From positions 29,300,753-29,364,752 of the forward strand of contig CM018038.1 in the NCBI GenBank assembly GCA_008638375.1: 64,000 nucleotides of DNA. Reading direction: 5' to 3'. The notes under the pieces are model-generated. The model worked only from the letters and a program-made list of their open reading frames with translations. It had not been told where the DNA came from and did not search any database. The position numbers and the translations under genes were made by a program. Source of the stretch: Nyssa sinensis. Taxonomy: Eukaryota > Streptophyta > Magnoliopsida > Cornales > Nyssaceae. Every line of letters begins with the position of its first letter. Position 1 is the stretch's first letter. Below are positions 36,311-48,005 of the stretch, in pieces.

Positions 36311-37308
36311 AGTCTTGTCTAATTCAACCCTAAACAATGAGGTACGCTTCCCAAAACCCTAATACTCTCTTTTTTCCTAATTTGATTTATCATATCACTC
36401 TTGATGGGATAAATTGAATTAAAGAACTACGTTGTCTCTAATTTCATTATCTGAATGGATAAGTAGAACGCATCATAGGCTCGGGTCTACTCTTTTCCTT
36501 TAAGCTATTTACTTTATGTCTTTTTCCCACATCCCATCTCTCTCATTATGACCATATTATTATTTCATTCAAGCCCATCTCTCTCTCTCTCTTGTTTTGG
36601 ATTATTTTACTTATTTAGTTGCTCTCCTCTTATTTGTGGGCTTAGGTTATTTATTTATTAGATGTATTTTTATTCATTCATATCATTACTGTCATTTATC
36701 TCTTTCTACTCACTCCCTTTCTCTTATTTATGTTATGGAATATTAAATATTGTGGATGAACACTTGAGGCCAGTCTAGTCAAACTGAGCGGGATGGATGC
36801 CTAACCCTTTCCCATCTTATACTTTAGCTCTTGGACTCAGATTTCTTTGGTTCATTATAGATTAGTTTTGCTTTACTTTATTTTAACCCATTGTCAAGGG
36901 GTTTAAAATATAAATAAGATCAAAGCGATGTAATTCTTAATTTCTTTGCTATTCTTTTTACATCTATATTTTTCATGGGTTGTATCAGGTTTGTTTGTTA
37001 TTTAGCTTAAAATAAGCTGGCAACTCCTTTGTGTATTTATGTATACCCCAATCCGAAAAAAGGGCATGTTCCTCTCCCACTTTGAAGGAGTGGACTTTAA
37101 AAGTCGTGTCTAGATTTTTTCGATGCTTGTGCTCATATGAAGAAAAACCCTAATAAGAGGAGAATTGTAGATGAAAGAATCTAGTGTTGGGATGAGATAG
37201 TGAAGAACAAAGTAATCATAATAAAGGTAAGTGAAGAAGAATGCAAAAAGAATTCTAGCTTTACACTAATCAAAATCTAGGATGACACAAAAGAAAGAAA
37301 AAAAAAAA

Positions 37309-37506
37309 CCCAAGAGGTTTGACTGAATGGGTGTGAGAATGCAATTAAAGGACTTTCCCTCTTAAGGTCGCAAGTTCGACTCCTCATGAAAATCAAACAT
37401 TCTAAACCTTGGAGTTACTAGAAGTTTGTCTGATCGTTAACTTCAAGACTTTAGGATTAGTCAAGGTGTGTGCAAATTGAACCAAACACTCGGTTATCCA
37501 AAAAAA
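37309..37506 (+). mobile_element. tRNA-derived SINE
   Basis: An A-box-like TGACTGAATGG (37320-37330, one mismatch) and a B box AGTTCGACTCC (37373-37383) are 42 bp apart. A body containing AGGATTAGTCAAGGTGTG follows, and the element ends CGGTTATCC plus an A tract. This is the structure of plant SINEs transcribed by RNA polymerase III. The target duplication is unclear. Confidence 0.65.
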
Positions 37507-38740
37507 AGGGGACTAAACCCTAAAAATTAAATCGAAGGCAAGAGAAAGAACGAAAATATAGGGAATAGCAAAGAGGTGTACGTGGTGTGGAATTGTTTGA
37601 GAATCAAATGGGTGGCTAAGTAGAGTAAGAAATTGAAAGCTCGAATTGAATAAAAAAAAACAAAGGCAAGGGGCAAGCATAGGAAGGTGAAGAAGTGATC
37701 CAAATCGGGATGCTCTCACACGATTTTGGTGATTTAAGTTGCTGATCATAATTGTTTAAGGGAAATATTGGCTCAGTAAGATAACCGGGAAGACATACAG
37801 TTAGCCAGTCGGCAAGCATAGAGTTTGACGCAATCATGCTATGTGATCTTCTATCAAGCAACTCTCACAAAGTAGTGATTTCCAGATTTAAGCTGAATTA
37901 AATCTTTATATTCTTTGATTGAACCTTCAATATTGCATTCCTCTCTAAGATTAACTTATGTATCAAAGGGGCTTAGCATGTCACGGCACCACACCACAAT
38001 TGACTATAAGATCAATTGCATCAAGATATGCCTATAATTTGCGCTTGGGTTAATCATAACTGTGTCTTGCACTTATATGATATGAGACCGAGACCTCCTA
38101 TTTTGATATTATTCATTTGTGAAACACTTATACAGACTTCCTATATAATTTTCAAATCAAACCTATGTCGTAATCTCTCTAAAATTGCCTCTATTTTTTG
38201 TATGCTACTTTACTTTAAAAATCCTTAAATAATGTGATATTAAAATATTAGTGATACAATTAATGTTTAGTCAATGATTTAGTGTTATATTTTTTAGAAT
38301 ATAAATTTTGATATAAAAATTTGAGATATATAAATTTATTCTAAATTTTAAATCTCAAATGACGTAATAATGAATTATTAATAGATTATTAAAAATACGT
38401 CTTATGAATTGTCAATAATCTTGAGTCATATTATTTAAAAATTTAAAATATAAAATTTGATGAAAGAATTTCAAACATTTAATATTATTAAATTTTTATT
38501 AAAAAAATGTTATATATATTTTAAAAATATATATGATATAAAATCATGTAATTAATATATAAAATGATACACTCACGCATCATTATAAATTTGGGGTTAT
38601 TAAGGTTGAGAAAGAGTCGTAAGTGGAGGCTCCAACCAGTCCAAGACACTGATAAAAAATCAAAGACCAAGCTTGCAGCCCCAAAAAAATCCCTAGTTTG
38701 GCGATCAACAAACGATATCCAGAAAGTCAAAGTCTGAAAG
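37507..38740 (+). promoter_or_regulatory. AT-rich upstream region of receptor-kinase copy 2
   Basis: No gene is seen. Close to the gene are a TATA-like CATTATAAATTT (38581-38592) and a W-box core (TTGACT on the minus strand, 38725-38730), motifs common in defence-related promoters. Their function is not shown by sequence alone. Confidence 0.35.

Positions 38741-38775
<35 letters not shown>
38741..38775 (+). repeat. (CT)n tract in the 5' leader of receptor-kinase copy 2
   Basis: A pyrimidine dinucleotide run of about 30 bp lies 105-140 bp before the ATG, a common feature of plant 5' UTRs. It may act as a Y-patch-like element. Confidence 0.8.
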
Positions 38776-38779
<4 letters not shown>

Positions 38780-38834
38780 CTCAAAGCCCTCTCCGGCGAA
38801 CCACAATTGCTAATATAGAGAGAAACCAGCAGAA

Positions 38835-38858
38835 ATGAAAACTCCATCGAGAGAGTAA
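38835..38858 (+). CDS. Possible upstream ORF, 7 codons
   Basis: ATG AAA ACT CCA TCG AGA GAG TAA precedes the main start by 20 bp. It is in the same frame as the receptor body, and its TAA is the last stop before that frame opens. It could reduce translation of the main ORF or could be chance. Confidence 0.3.
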   Translation: MKTPSRE

Positions 38859-38878
38859 AGAGAGAGAATACCAAAAAA

Positions 38879-41393
38879 ATGGAACCTCCATCAATTACTA
38901 GTCTTAGTCTTCCCTTTCTTCTTCTTCTTCTTTACCATCCTCATCTCAGCACAAATTCCTCCAGGCTCAACCATCTACGCCTCAAACCCAAACCAAAGCT
39001 GGGCATCCCCAAACAACACCTTCTCTTTAAGCTTCATTACGGAGGGCTCCACCTACTTCGCCGCCATCACCTATAACAACATCCCCATCTGGAAGGCGGG
39101 AGGTGACGACCGTGGCGCAGCCGACTCCTCCGCCTCCCTCCACTTCCTCTCGGACGGCAACCTCCGCCTTTTGAACGGCTCCGGCTCCCTCGTCTGGCAG
39201 TCCAACACCAGCGGCCGCGGCGTCTCCTCCGCCGCCCTCGAAAACTCAGGTAACTTCGTCCTCAGAAATGGCAGCATTGAGATTTGGTCCACATTTGACA
39301 ACCCAACTGATACCATTTTGCCCTCACAAAACTTCACCACTGACAAAGTATTGCGATCTGGGTCCTACTCTTTTTCTCTTCTAAGCTCTGGTAACTTAAC
39401 TCTCAGATGGAATAATTCTATTATATATTGGAATTCGGGGTTTAATGATTCTGTTAATATGAATTTAACATCACCCTTTTTAGCACTTCAATCAATTGGG
39501 ATTTTATCGCTTTTCGATCCCAGGCTACCTGCTGCTGTGAATATAGCATATAGTAGTGATTATGCTGAAGGAAGTGATGTACTTAGGTTTTTGAGGTTGG
39601 ACAGTGATGGGAATTTGAGAATTTATAGCTCTGCTAGTAATAGTGGTACAAGTAATGTGAGGTGGGCAGCTGTTGGTGATCAGTGTCAAGTTTTTGGGTA
39701 TTGTGGGAACATGGGGGTATGTAGTTATAATGATTCGAGTCCGATTTGTGGGTGTCCTTCCCAGAATTTTGATCCCATTGATCCAACGGATAGCAGAAAG
39801 GGGTGTAGGAGGAAGGTGGAGATTGAAAATTGTCCGGGGAGCACGACTATGTTGCAGTTGGATCATGCAACGTTCTTGACATACCCTCCGGAGATTACTT
39901 CGCAGGTTTTCTTTGTGGGTATCTCGGCATGTAGGTTGAATTGTCTTGTGAGTGGTTCTTGTATTGCCTCAACCTCATTATCGGACGGAACGGGGTTGTG
40001 TTACTTGAAAGTACCGGCTTTTGTCAGTGGATATCAGTCCCCTGCTCTTCCTAGCACTTCATATCTCAAGGTTTGTGGCCCGGTGGATCCGAACCCATCT
40101 CCATCTTCTCTGGGCTCTGGCAAGGACAAAGGTTGGAGGTTGCATGCGTGGATTGTTGCTGTTGTGGTTGTTGGTACCATTTTGGGTTTGATTATGTTCG
40201 AGAGTGGTTTGTGGTGGTGGTGCTGTAGAAACAGCCCCAAATTTGGGGCATTGTCTGCTCAATATGCCCTTCTCGAGTATGCCTCTGGTGCGCCAGTTCA
40301 GTTCTCATATAAGGAGCTGCAGCGCTCCACAAAAGGGTTTAAAGAGAAGCTGGGGGCAGGAGGATTTGGGGCTGTTTACAGAGGTATTCTTGCTAATAAA
40401 ACCGTTGTTGCAGTGAAACAACTCGAGGGAATTGAACAGGGGGAGAAGCAGTTCAGGATGGAGGTCGCGACTATAAGTAGTACCCATCATTTGAATTTGG
40501 TGAGACTGATAGGTTTCTGCTCCGAGGGGCGTCACAGGCTTCTGGTGTACGAGTTCATGAAAAATGGATCTCTTGATAATTTCCTTTTTACAACGGAAGA
40601 ACAGTCAGGAAAATTGTTGAATTGGGACTATAGGTTTAACATAGCCCTAGGGACTGCAAGGGGGATCACATACCTTCATGAGGAGTGTCGAGACTGTATT
40701 GTCCACTGTGATATAAAGCCAGAAAACATTCTCTTGGATGATAGTTACACCGCCAAGGTTTCAGATTTTGGTCTTGCAAAACTTGTCAATCCAAAAGACC
40801 ATAGATACCGTACCTTGACAAGTGTGAGGGGGACTAGAGGATATTTGGCACCAGAATGGCTTGCAAATCTTCCAATAACGTCCAAATCTGATGTTTATAG
40901 TTACGGTATGGTCTTGCTGGAGATAGTGAGTGGGAGAAGAAATTTCGATGTCTCGGCAGAAACAAATGGGAAAAAGTTTTCTGTCTGGGCTTATGAAGAG
41001 TTTGAGAAGGGAAATGTGAAAGGAATTGTTGACAAAAGGCTTACCGACCATGAGGCAAATATGGAGCAAATGGTGAGAGCAATTCAGGTAAGCTTTTGGT
41101 GCATCCAAGAGCAACCATCTCAGAGGCCAATGATGGGGAAAGTGGTACAGATGTTAGAGGGGATTATGAAGATTGAGAGGCCACCAGCTCCAAAGGCTCT
41201 GACTGAAGGATCAGTTAGTGGAACCAGTGTGAATGTGAGCAGTAATGTCAGTGCTCTCTCCACCTATGCAGCTTCAGCCCCGGAACCTTCTTTATCATCG
41301 TCATTCCAAACAGCAGGAATTTCATCTAATGCTTCAGGAATGAATGTGGAAAGGGCATCTTCATCACTTTTACCGTCAGCTGAACTAAATTAA
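38879..41393 (+). CDS. G-type lectin S-receptor-like Ser/Thr kinase, copy 2 (At1g34300-like), start region frameshifted
   Basis: A single frame runs from 38859 to TAA 41391-41393 without an intron. It encodes a bulb-type lectin domain (about 38955-39330), EGF/S-locus cysteines (39682-39810), a PAN/apple-like region (about 39840-40080), a transmembrane helix (about 40149-40212) and a kinase domain (about 40300-41160). Kinase motifs are intact: GAGGFGAV 40353-40376, Lys 40416-40418, HCDIKPEN 40704-40727 (non-RD), DFG 40764-40772, APEW 40848-40859. The protein would sit in the plasma membrane, bind a ligand through the lectin part and signal by phosphorylation; ligand unknown. The only nearby ATG, 38879, starts a good signal peptide (MEPPSITSLSLPFLLLLL) but is one frame off. 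A one-base change in the (CTT)n tract at about 38915-38933 would join them. Either this copy is also broken, or the assembly has an indel, or an upstream exon supplies the start. TTG 39171 is not a credible start. Confidence 0.88.
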
Positions 41394-42354
41394 ATTTCCA
41401 CATTTTTCAAGTTTCCTGCAAGAATCGCATGTGGAATCCATTTCTTTGAAACCAAGTTTCAACTGAAAGGTAGTAAGCTTTGTGCATTGTAATAACTTGC
41501 ATAATTCTGATCTTATATTTTGTCATTCTTGTAATCTTTGTATTGTATGTTTTTTGGTTAAGATGAGGCTTTGCCATCACAGTCAAGATTGTTTGTACAC
41601 GCGTTTTTATATCGATAGAAGAATTGTAATTAATAATGTACGCTACTGTTGAATGCTACACTTAATTTTCACAATGAAAATTGGCCAGAAAGTGGGATAG
41701 AATGGGTCGAGAAAGGGTCGAGAGAAGAATTGTTATGATCCGCCAATATTTTGTTGGTTTTGGAGCAATTGTTGTTGTAAGGCCATTATAGATAGATTGA
41801 TCTGTAGGACCTATTAAATTACCTAAACCCAATGGTTCTTTACTTGTTTTCTTTTTGCTTTCAACAAAGTACGCTGTTTTCTCCTTGTTTTGTTTAGTGC
41901 AGTATGGTGGGAAAGGAATTTCAACACCCTTCTCATGTGGAAACCACTTTACATTGTTTGTGTCACCAATTCTTAGAATATCATTAGGATTTGGTCATTT
42001 TTAATGATCACTAAAATGACTTGTGCCCCCCATGGTGGCTAATTTCAAAGTGAAAGGTACATCATGAGATGTATCTATGTTGAGATCGCAATGCAAATTG
42101 AAGATGCAATATTTTCAAGTGGCTAGACCAAGTCATATTCTTATTGACAGCTGGGGTGGGTTATTGCAACAAAGCAGCGAGGAAAGGAACCTTCTGATGT
42201 CTTGCCTTGTTAAATATCCTTTTTTTCTCATTGGTGAATGAAAACATCTCAATTTCCTCTTTCCTCAGCTACAGGTCAAATGTCCTTGTCACTATTTTCC
42301 AACCAGGCACGCTGCTGCAACAATCTTGAATAATATATTTTTGATTTTCGATTA

Positions 42355-42448
<94 letters not shown>

Positions 42449-42999
42449 CAATTAATTAATTTAAGCAGACAGAAATTTTGGTGGGGATATCTAACCATAT
42501 GGTCCCTAGCCTTGAATATATGTAAAAGATCGTTTCAACGAACCAAAGTTGCAAACTTATCACGCATCAATATGTAGAAAATAAGCAATGGTCCAGGGGG
42601 CATTGGTCCCAATGAAGATGGAAGTTACAAGTGCATAGTTTTTGCATATGTGAAAAATCTATTTATTAGTTACAGAGCATTACACTTGGATCAATAAATA
42701 TTTAAGACATGTGTTAGTGTTAATATGGCAGATGTACATTGATCCAGATAAAATGGACACAACCAATGAATGGTTTTCTTAGTCCATTTGATGTTTACTT
42801 CCTTCTATTTTATTCGTATCGGAATGAGCATCAACCCGTTTCCCCTTTCCATAATCCCTAATCCCTTTGAATGAAAAAGTTTAATTTCAAATCTCTGTTG
42901 CAACAATCAAAACACTTTTTGATAATAAACTTTATAATTTATATGTTTTAACAGTTGGTTTGGATGGTGAGATTTTGAAAGAAAAGAAAAGATTGATGT
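41394..42999. other. 3' flank of receptor-kinase copy 2, no further gene
   Basis: The first 100 bp align with the 3' flank of copy 1 and are probably 3' UTR. The rest is AT-rich and unassigned except for the compound microsatellite at 42355-42443. Confidence 0.45.
42355..42443. repeat. Compound microsatellite (TG)n(TA)n(GA)n
   Basis: Three adjoining dinucleotide runs occupy 89 bp: TG to about 42381, TA to about 42404, GA to 42443. Confidence 0.95.
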
Positions 43000-43443
43000 G
43001 AAGTCGATGTTACCAGTTTTTTATCAAAATACTACCTTCCTCCAGTTACCTAGTCAAGGACACAAAATTAGAGGACTACCGAGAAGATTCCGGTAGTAGC
43101 CGCTCCGATAGTAAAGTTAAAAAAAAAAGTAAAATAATAATTGAAGAGAATAATTAAACATGACTTGAAAACATACCTTGTAGCGTTATTTATAGGTTGT
43201 AGGTATCTGAGGTTGAGTAGGATTAAGATGCATAAAAGTAGGGATTTGATAATATCTAAGATAGTAGTTACCATATTAAATTTTGTTTCCTTACTTTGAA
43301 GTTAGTAGCTCATAGAACGCAGTGACCAGCTCGGAACCTTTCATGCTTGTGTTCTGTATTCCATATATCAGTAGAGACTTGTGCGAACCCAATCCTTACA
43401 CTTAAAACTACTTTGGGGACACATGTCATGCTCTGAGGTTTTT

Positions 43444-46400
43444 TGTCACGACCCAAAACCCACCCTACGCGGATTAGGGGTCAGTGACCGACATTGCCAC
43501 TCGGACAGGCCGTATAGAATCAAATGAATCGCATAAAATGATGAATCACATCGATAAATTAGAGATCATTAAAACATTTAATGCGGAAACTACACCGAAT
43601 GCAATTCATTTGATCATAAACCGAACTCTAACCACCATTCAATCAAATATCTCCAAGTACTATTTTGTTCACCATGATTCACAAATCAAATTTAACACCT
43701 CTATTAATGAATACAACATTACAGCTACCTATTACAGAGTACGTATTCAAACCGTAACTTGGAGATCACATCATCAATATTGTTCACAGGCTCGCCACTG
43801 GCTCTACTAGTCGCCCCATTTTGTTTCTTTTCTTATAGAGCTACTGAAAAATAGATATAAATATGGAGTGAGCTAACTTAGCTAAGTAAGTAAATTCCCT
43901 TGCTCTGCCATGGGTCAGGGTCAGTACAGAAAAGTGTAATCAAAGACAAAAAAAGGATATAGTAATACAATAGTCAATCACCAAAAATGTGAAACAACAG
44001 AAATGACCCGAAGGTCCATCAGGCACCTCCCATAATAATATGATACAAGTGTACGACAAATGCAGCAATGGGGACTTGGCCTATACAATAGTTAGCTGCC
44101 ACAATTCATAAGGTATCGCAATAGCCAAATCAAATCAAAGGATAGGCTTACAAGGCATATCAATAATCTAAGCGTATCATCAATCAAGCGTATTAATAAA
44201 CAAGAATATATCATCAGATAATCAAAAGCAAACATAGCCAGCATATTAATAATCAGAGAGTGCAATATCAGAATATCAATAAATGATATGAATACTAACA
44301 GAATAGATACTAAAACATATCGGGCTTAAACCCGTTGCCTCATTAGGATGCGTTCAAGGCCCCTCCCCCCTTGCAATCACTGTCCTTAGCGAGGAGTACC
44401 GCCACCATCCTGGCTTAAACTGCCTTGTTTCATTTAGGATGCACTCAAGGCCCCTCTCCCCTTAGAATCGCTATCTTTAGCGAGGAGTGCCGCCACCATC
44501 CGCCCATCTCACTAGAGCTCTGTACATATATCATGTCCTTCAAGGACTAGGTGTTGGGCTCATCCCCAAACACCGATCAAGCATTCATGAATCAAATGGA
44601 CATTGTGACTGATCACAACTCCAGCGCTCAAAAATATATCATGATCATCATAATTTTACAGGCGATGTACAATTTGTGGAATAGCAAATTCTCATCAGTG
44701 AGAGGCTTAACAATTTTTCAATATCCAAGCAAGTATAGAAACGGACAAATAAGCGCGTAAGAATATTGGCAATCAATTTCTCAACGAATCCATAATATAG
44801 AACAAGCATCAAATTATAGAGATCATCAATGTCAAGTATGTATAGATTACAAATTGGCAGCATCAAAGGAACATTACCGTCAAGTCCGAAATATCGAATA
44901 TAATTAATTTAGGCTTTTTTGGATCTTAATTTTTTCATTTGTGACTTATATTTAAGCCTAGGGACATTTTTGTAATTTTATGATTTTACGTGTCATATTT
45001 GTCGGTACTTCGTTTGCTAAAATAGACGCTACCATTAAGTCTGGATGATCCAAAATAGTCAAGATTGGCTACCTTTATATTTAATTGGTCCGAGATATCA
45101 TTAGGGATAAAATGGTAATTTCACCTTTCATGCATCTTAATTTTTCGAAACTTGATTTCACAAATCGGACTTCACCGTCAAGTCTGGAATGCCCAAAAAT
45201 ATTGGGTTACACTATTTTTTTATTTTATTTGGACATCGTAACCATTTAAACAAATTAATTTATTTAATTCCTTTATTATATTATATTATATATATATATA
45301 TATTCAAGTAGTATATTTCACAAAGTCCCTTGGTGGCATAGTGGCTAACTGACTTGGTTTAGAGTTTACACACTCATGCAGATCAGTGGGTCGAAACCCA
45401 CTGGCCAAAAGTTTCATCTTTTCTTCCTTTTTTTTTTTTAAACATTTCAGAACCAAACAATGCATAGGGCTCAATTCAGGGATAAGCTATCCCAGTTCAG
45501 AACAAGGTTAGTTAATTGATTTCTAATCTTCGTAGCCAAACAAAGCCAAACTATTTTAATTTTAAAAACCAAACGTCACCGTTTCCATTAATCCTTTTAT
45601 GCGGTCAGGTGGGTTTGGACCCGAACCCGATCCGACCTCTTCCCTGTTCATCTTCTTCTCCGACAAGTCTCCGGTGTCTTCTCCCGCACCAGCGATCTCC
45701 GATGACCCTTTCCGGTGACGGGTCCGACATGATTCGAACCTTTTTTTCATGAGGATTTCACCTAGAGTTTTACTTTTTGAATTTGATAAGCCCTATTGCT
45801 CGGAATAGGGACTTACAGGTCTACTCCGGTAACCTCGCATTTTTTTGATGACCTATCTATTTCTCTATTTCGTGGCTTTTTAGCCACTGTTTTTGCCCCA
45901 AATTTCACCTACGTGATTCTGAAACTAAATGGATTACTTCCCCTGTAGCCCTAGCCTCATGAAACCACCAAAATCATATCACTCATAATTTTATGCTTGT
46001 ACCTGCAACTTCAGGTTTCTCTTTCTCCTTTAGCGTTTTGGGTCTATTTTTTGTGATTTTGAGTTCCCTATAGCATCTAGTGTAGGACCCCATACATCAA
46101 AACTCGTTTAGTTAAACTCGATTCAGACCCACTGTTTTGAGGTCCTTCAATGGCGAGTTATTCTGCATGCAAGGGTTTCTGGCCCTCTTGGGCCTACTTT
46201 CTACATTCAATCTACTTAAAATGAACTCATATGTTGAATGAGAGAATTAGATTAGCCTTACTTCGGTCCTGTTTTGTCCTCTCCCACAAATCTTTAGTTT
46301 CTCTCTCTATTTTCCTCTATCTTCCTCTTCCTTTTCTTCTCCTCTCTTGGTTAGGCCCTTGGGGTCTATTTGGTTTAGACAGCATGCAACTCTTTCCTCA

Positions 46401-47520
46401 TTTCTTCTTCTTCTCTCTCTAGGCTTCTTTTTAGTTGACCCCCTCTCTCTCTATTTTCTGCCTCTTTCTTCTTTTTCAGTTCTGATCTTCCTCACACACA
46501 CACACACACACGTAATGTACACAACATACTCAATAGGCACTCATGGCTTAGGTACCTATATATATAGCTTAGGTGTGTATATATATATATATGTGTGTGT
46601 ATGTGTGTGTGTCTGTATACATATATTCTACATGCAATTAGATTGGTGGGCGAGGGAGGTGGTCTAATAGCTAGGGTGTTCCCACCTAAATTTTAAATAT
46701 TCTAATTTCATATTTTATATAGCATATATATGTATTAGGATAAGACATATAGCACAAAAGTGCTGTAACTAAGTTGGCTTATTTTTTGGGCATAAGTCTT
46801 TGCTAAATTTTTGTCTAGGGATCAAACCCCTTAGCCTCCCTTTTTTGCCTCATTTTTACTCATTTTCCTTATTTATGCCTTGTTTGGCATTTTGGGCATG
46901 TTTCTTGAATTTTTAAAATTACATTTTAATTTCCTTAAAGTCCCTTGGTATACTTACCACATTTTTCTATTCTTACATGCTTCTTCTTCATGTTATTAAT
47001 TTTATTTTCAACACATTCCATCTTGTCTGGTTTTATGCCAAAAACCTATTATTTTTATCAAGAAACTCTCGATTTACTTGTATTTCTTCGATTTCGTAAA
47101 TTCGCGATCTGATCGGCTTCCATGGCCTTCATTGTCTCACCTCGATGTCTATAAATATATTTTAATTATTCTAATAGTCCATCATAATTATTGAAATAAT
47201 TCTAATTAAACGCGCTCCTTTGTGCATTATGCTAAACTTGCTCAAGTATACTTCGTGTACTAATTTCTCACATTCATTTGTTTGTTATTCCCCGATTAAC
47301 ACTTGCCATACTTTTATCAATTCATGGCCCTCGGTAATACGTTGCATTCTCACATTGGTCATCTCTAATTAATAATTGATTATTTTTATCATTTATCCAT
47401 TTGCTTCCGTATTCTGAGTCATTAGTCATATCTAGCATCAACCATAGTTATTAAACAAATTAACTTATGATAATCGCCATTATCGTTAATTGTTTTGTTT
47501 AATTGGGTCGGGGTGTTACA
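43444..47520 (-). mobile_element. Solo LTR, family B (4077 bp), nested in the Tat 3' LTR
   Basis: On the minus strand it starts TGTAACACCCCGACCC and ends GGTTTTGGGTCGTGACA. Flanks are TTTTT (43439-43443) and TCTTT (47521-47525), a duplication with one change. The partner Tat LTR at 56816-56840 shows the empty site (CTCTAAGCTCTTTGGTC). The interior matches 14286-17561 in reverse. A tRNA-like A/B-box pair lies at 45334-45399. Confidence 0.87.
45334..45399 (+). promoter_or_regulatory. Pol III-type A/B box pair inside solo LTR
   Basis: TGGCATAGTGG (45334-45344) fits the A-box consensus, and GGGTCGAAACCC (45388-45399) is one change from the B box. The spacing of 43 bp is tRNA-like. The segment could be a SINE or tRNA-derived head captured by the LTR. 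It does not fold into a convincing tRNA. Confidence 0.45.
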
Positions 47521-48005
47521 TCTTTGGTCAAATTATGGCATATCAGCTACTCCCTTCCTAAGTCTTAGTTATGTGGAATTCATCCCGAACTGAGGTTAAG
47601 GTTTCTTAAGCGTCACGCATATGACATCATAAATGTGTCATTTCGTATTTTGAGAAAACAAACATTGATGGGACAATTAATGTTCCATCATTACGTTAGT
47701 CGTCAGTTCGGGGAACAAGGTATCATTGCGCTAACCATTGTGCCGGTTCGGAAGTGGCGATTCAATAAGGACTTTTTGGGCTTATAAGGGGGAAATCACA
47801 CCCTTTAAACCTTTTTTATCATCCTTAAATTTCTTTTGGCATTTTATTTGAGCAAAGAGTGATTTCAAGGCGATTTTCGGTGTACTAGTGGAGTTCCCTG
47901 ATCAAGTTTCCGATCAGGTTTGGTTCTGAGTGTGCCCATCCTCCTCTGTTTTTTTTATTTTTTTAATTCTAGTTTTGCTCTTCTACTCCTCTTCTCTTTG
48001 TTTTA

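Larger units (their letters stand above)
31081..37114 (+). mobile_element. LTR of TGTAGACACC type, split by a nested solo LTR
   Basis: The left end is TGTAGACACCTCATTTT. The right end is AAAAGTCGTGTCTAGA, where the expected final CA has become GA. Near the right end, the GGGCATGTTCCTCTCCCA and GAAGGAGTGGAC phrases are typical of this plant LTR class. Removing the nested LTR and one target duplication (3598 bp) leaves about 2.4 kb. A TATA box (32489-32496) precedes a leader-like R-U5 part. No primer site or target duplication was found, so it may be one LTR of a lost element or a solo LTR with an altered end. Confidence 0.65.
43008..47545 (-). mobile_element. 3' LTR of the Tat element, split by a solo LTR
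   Basis: The plus strand reads TGTTACCAGTTTTT at the left and TTATGGCATATCA at the right, the same as 56401-56846. Without the nested insertion and its duplication it is about 456 bp, close to the 446 bp of its partner. A TATA motif (minus CTATAAATAACG) lies near 43190. The two LTRs differ by many substitutions and small indels, so insertion is not recent. Confidence 0.85.

Noticed and set aside
39171..41393. 740-residue frame starting at TTG 39171 as the whole receptor
   Set aside because: The same frame stays open to 38859 and encodes the start of the lectin domain, so the protein begins further upstream.
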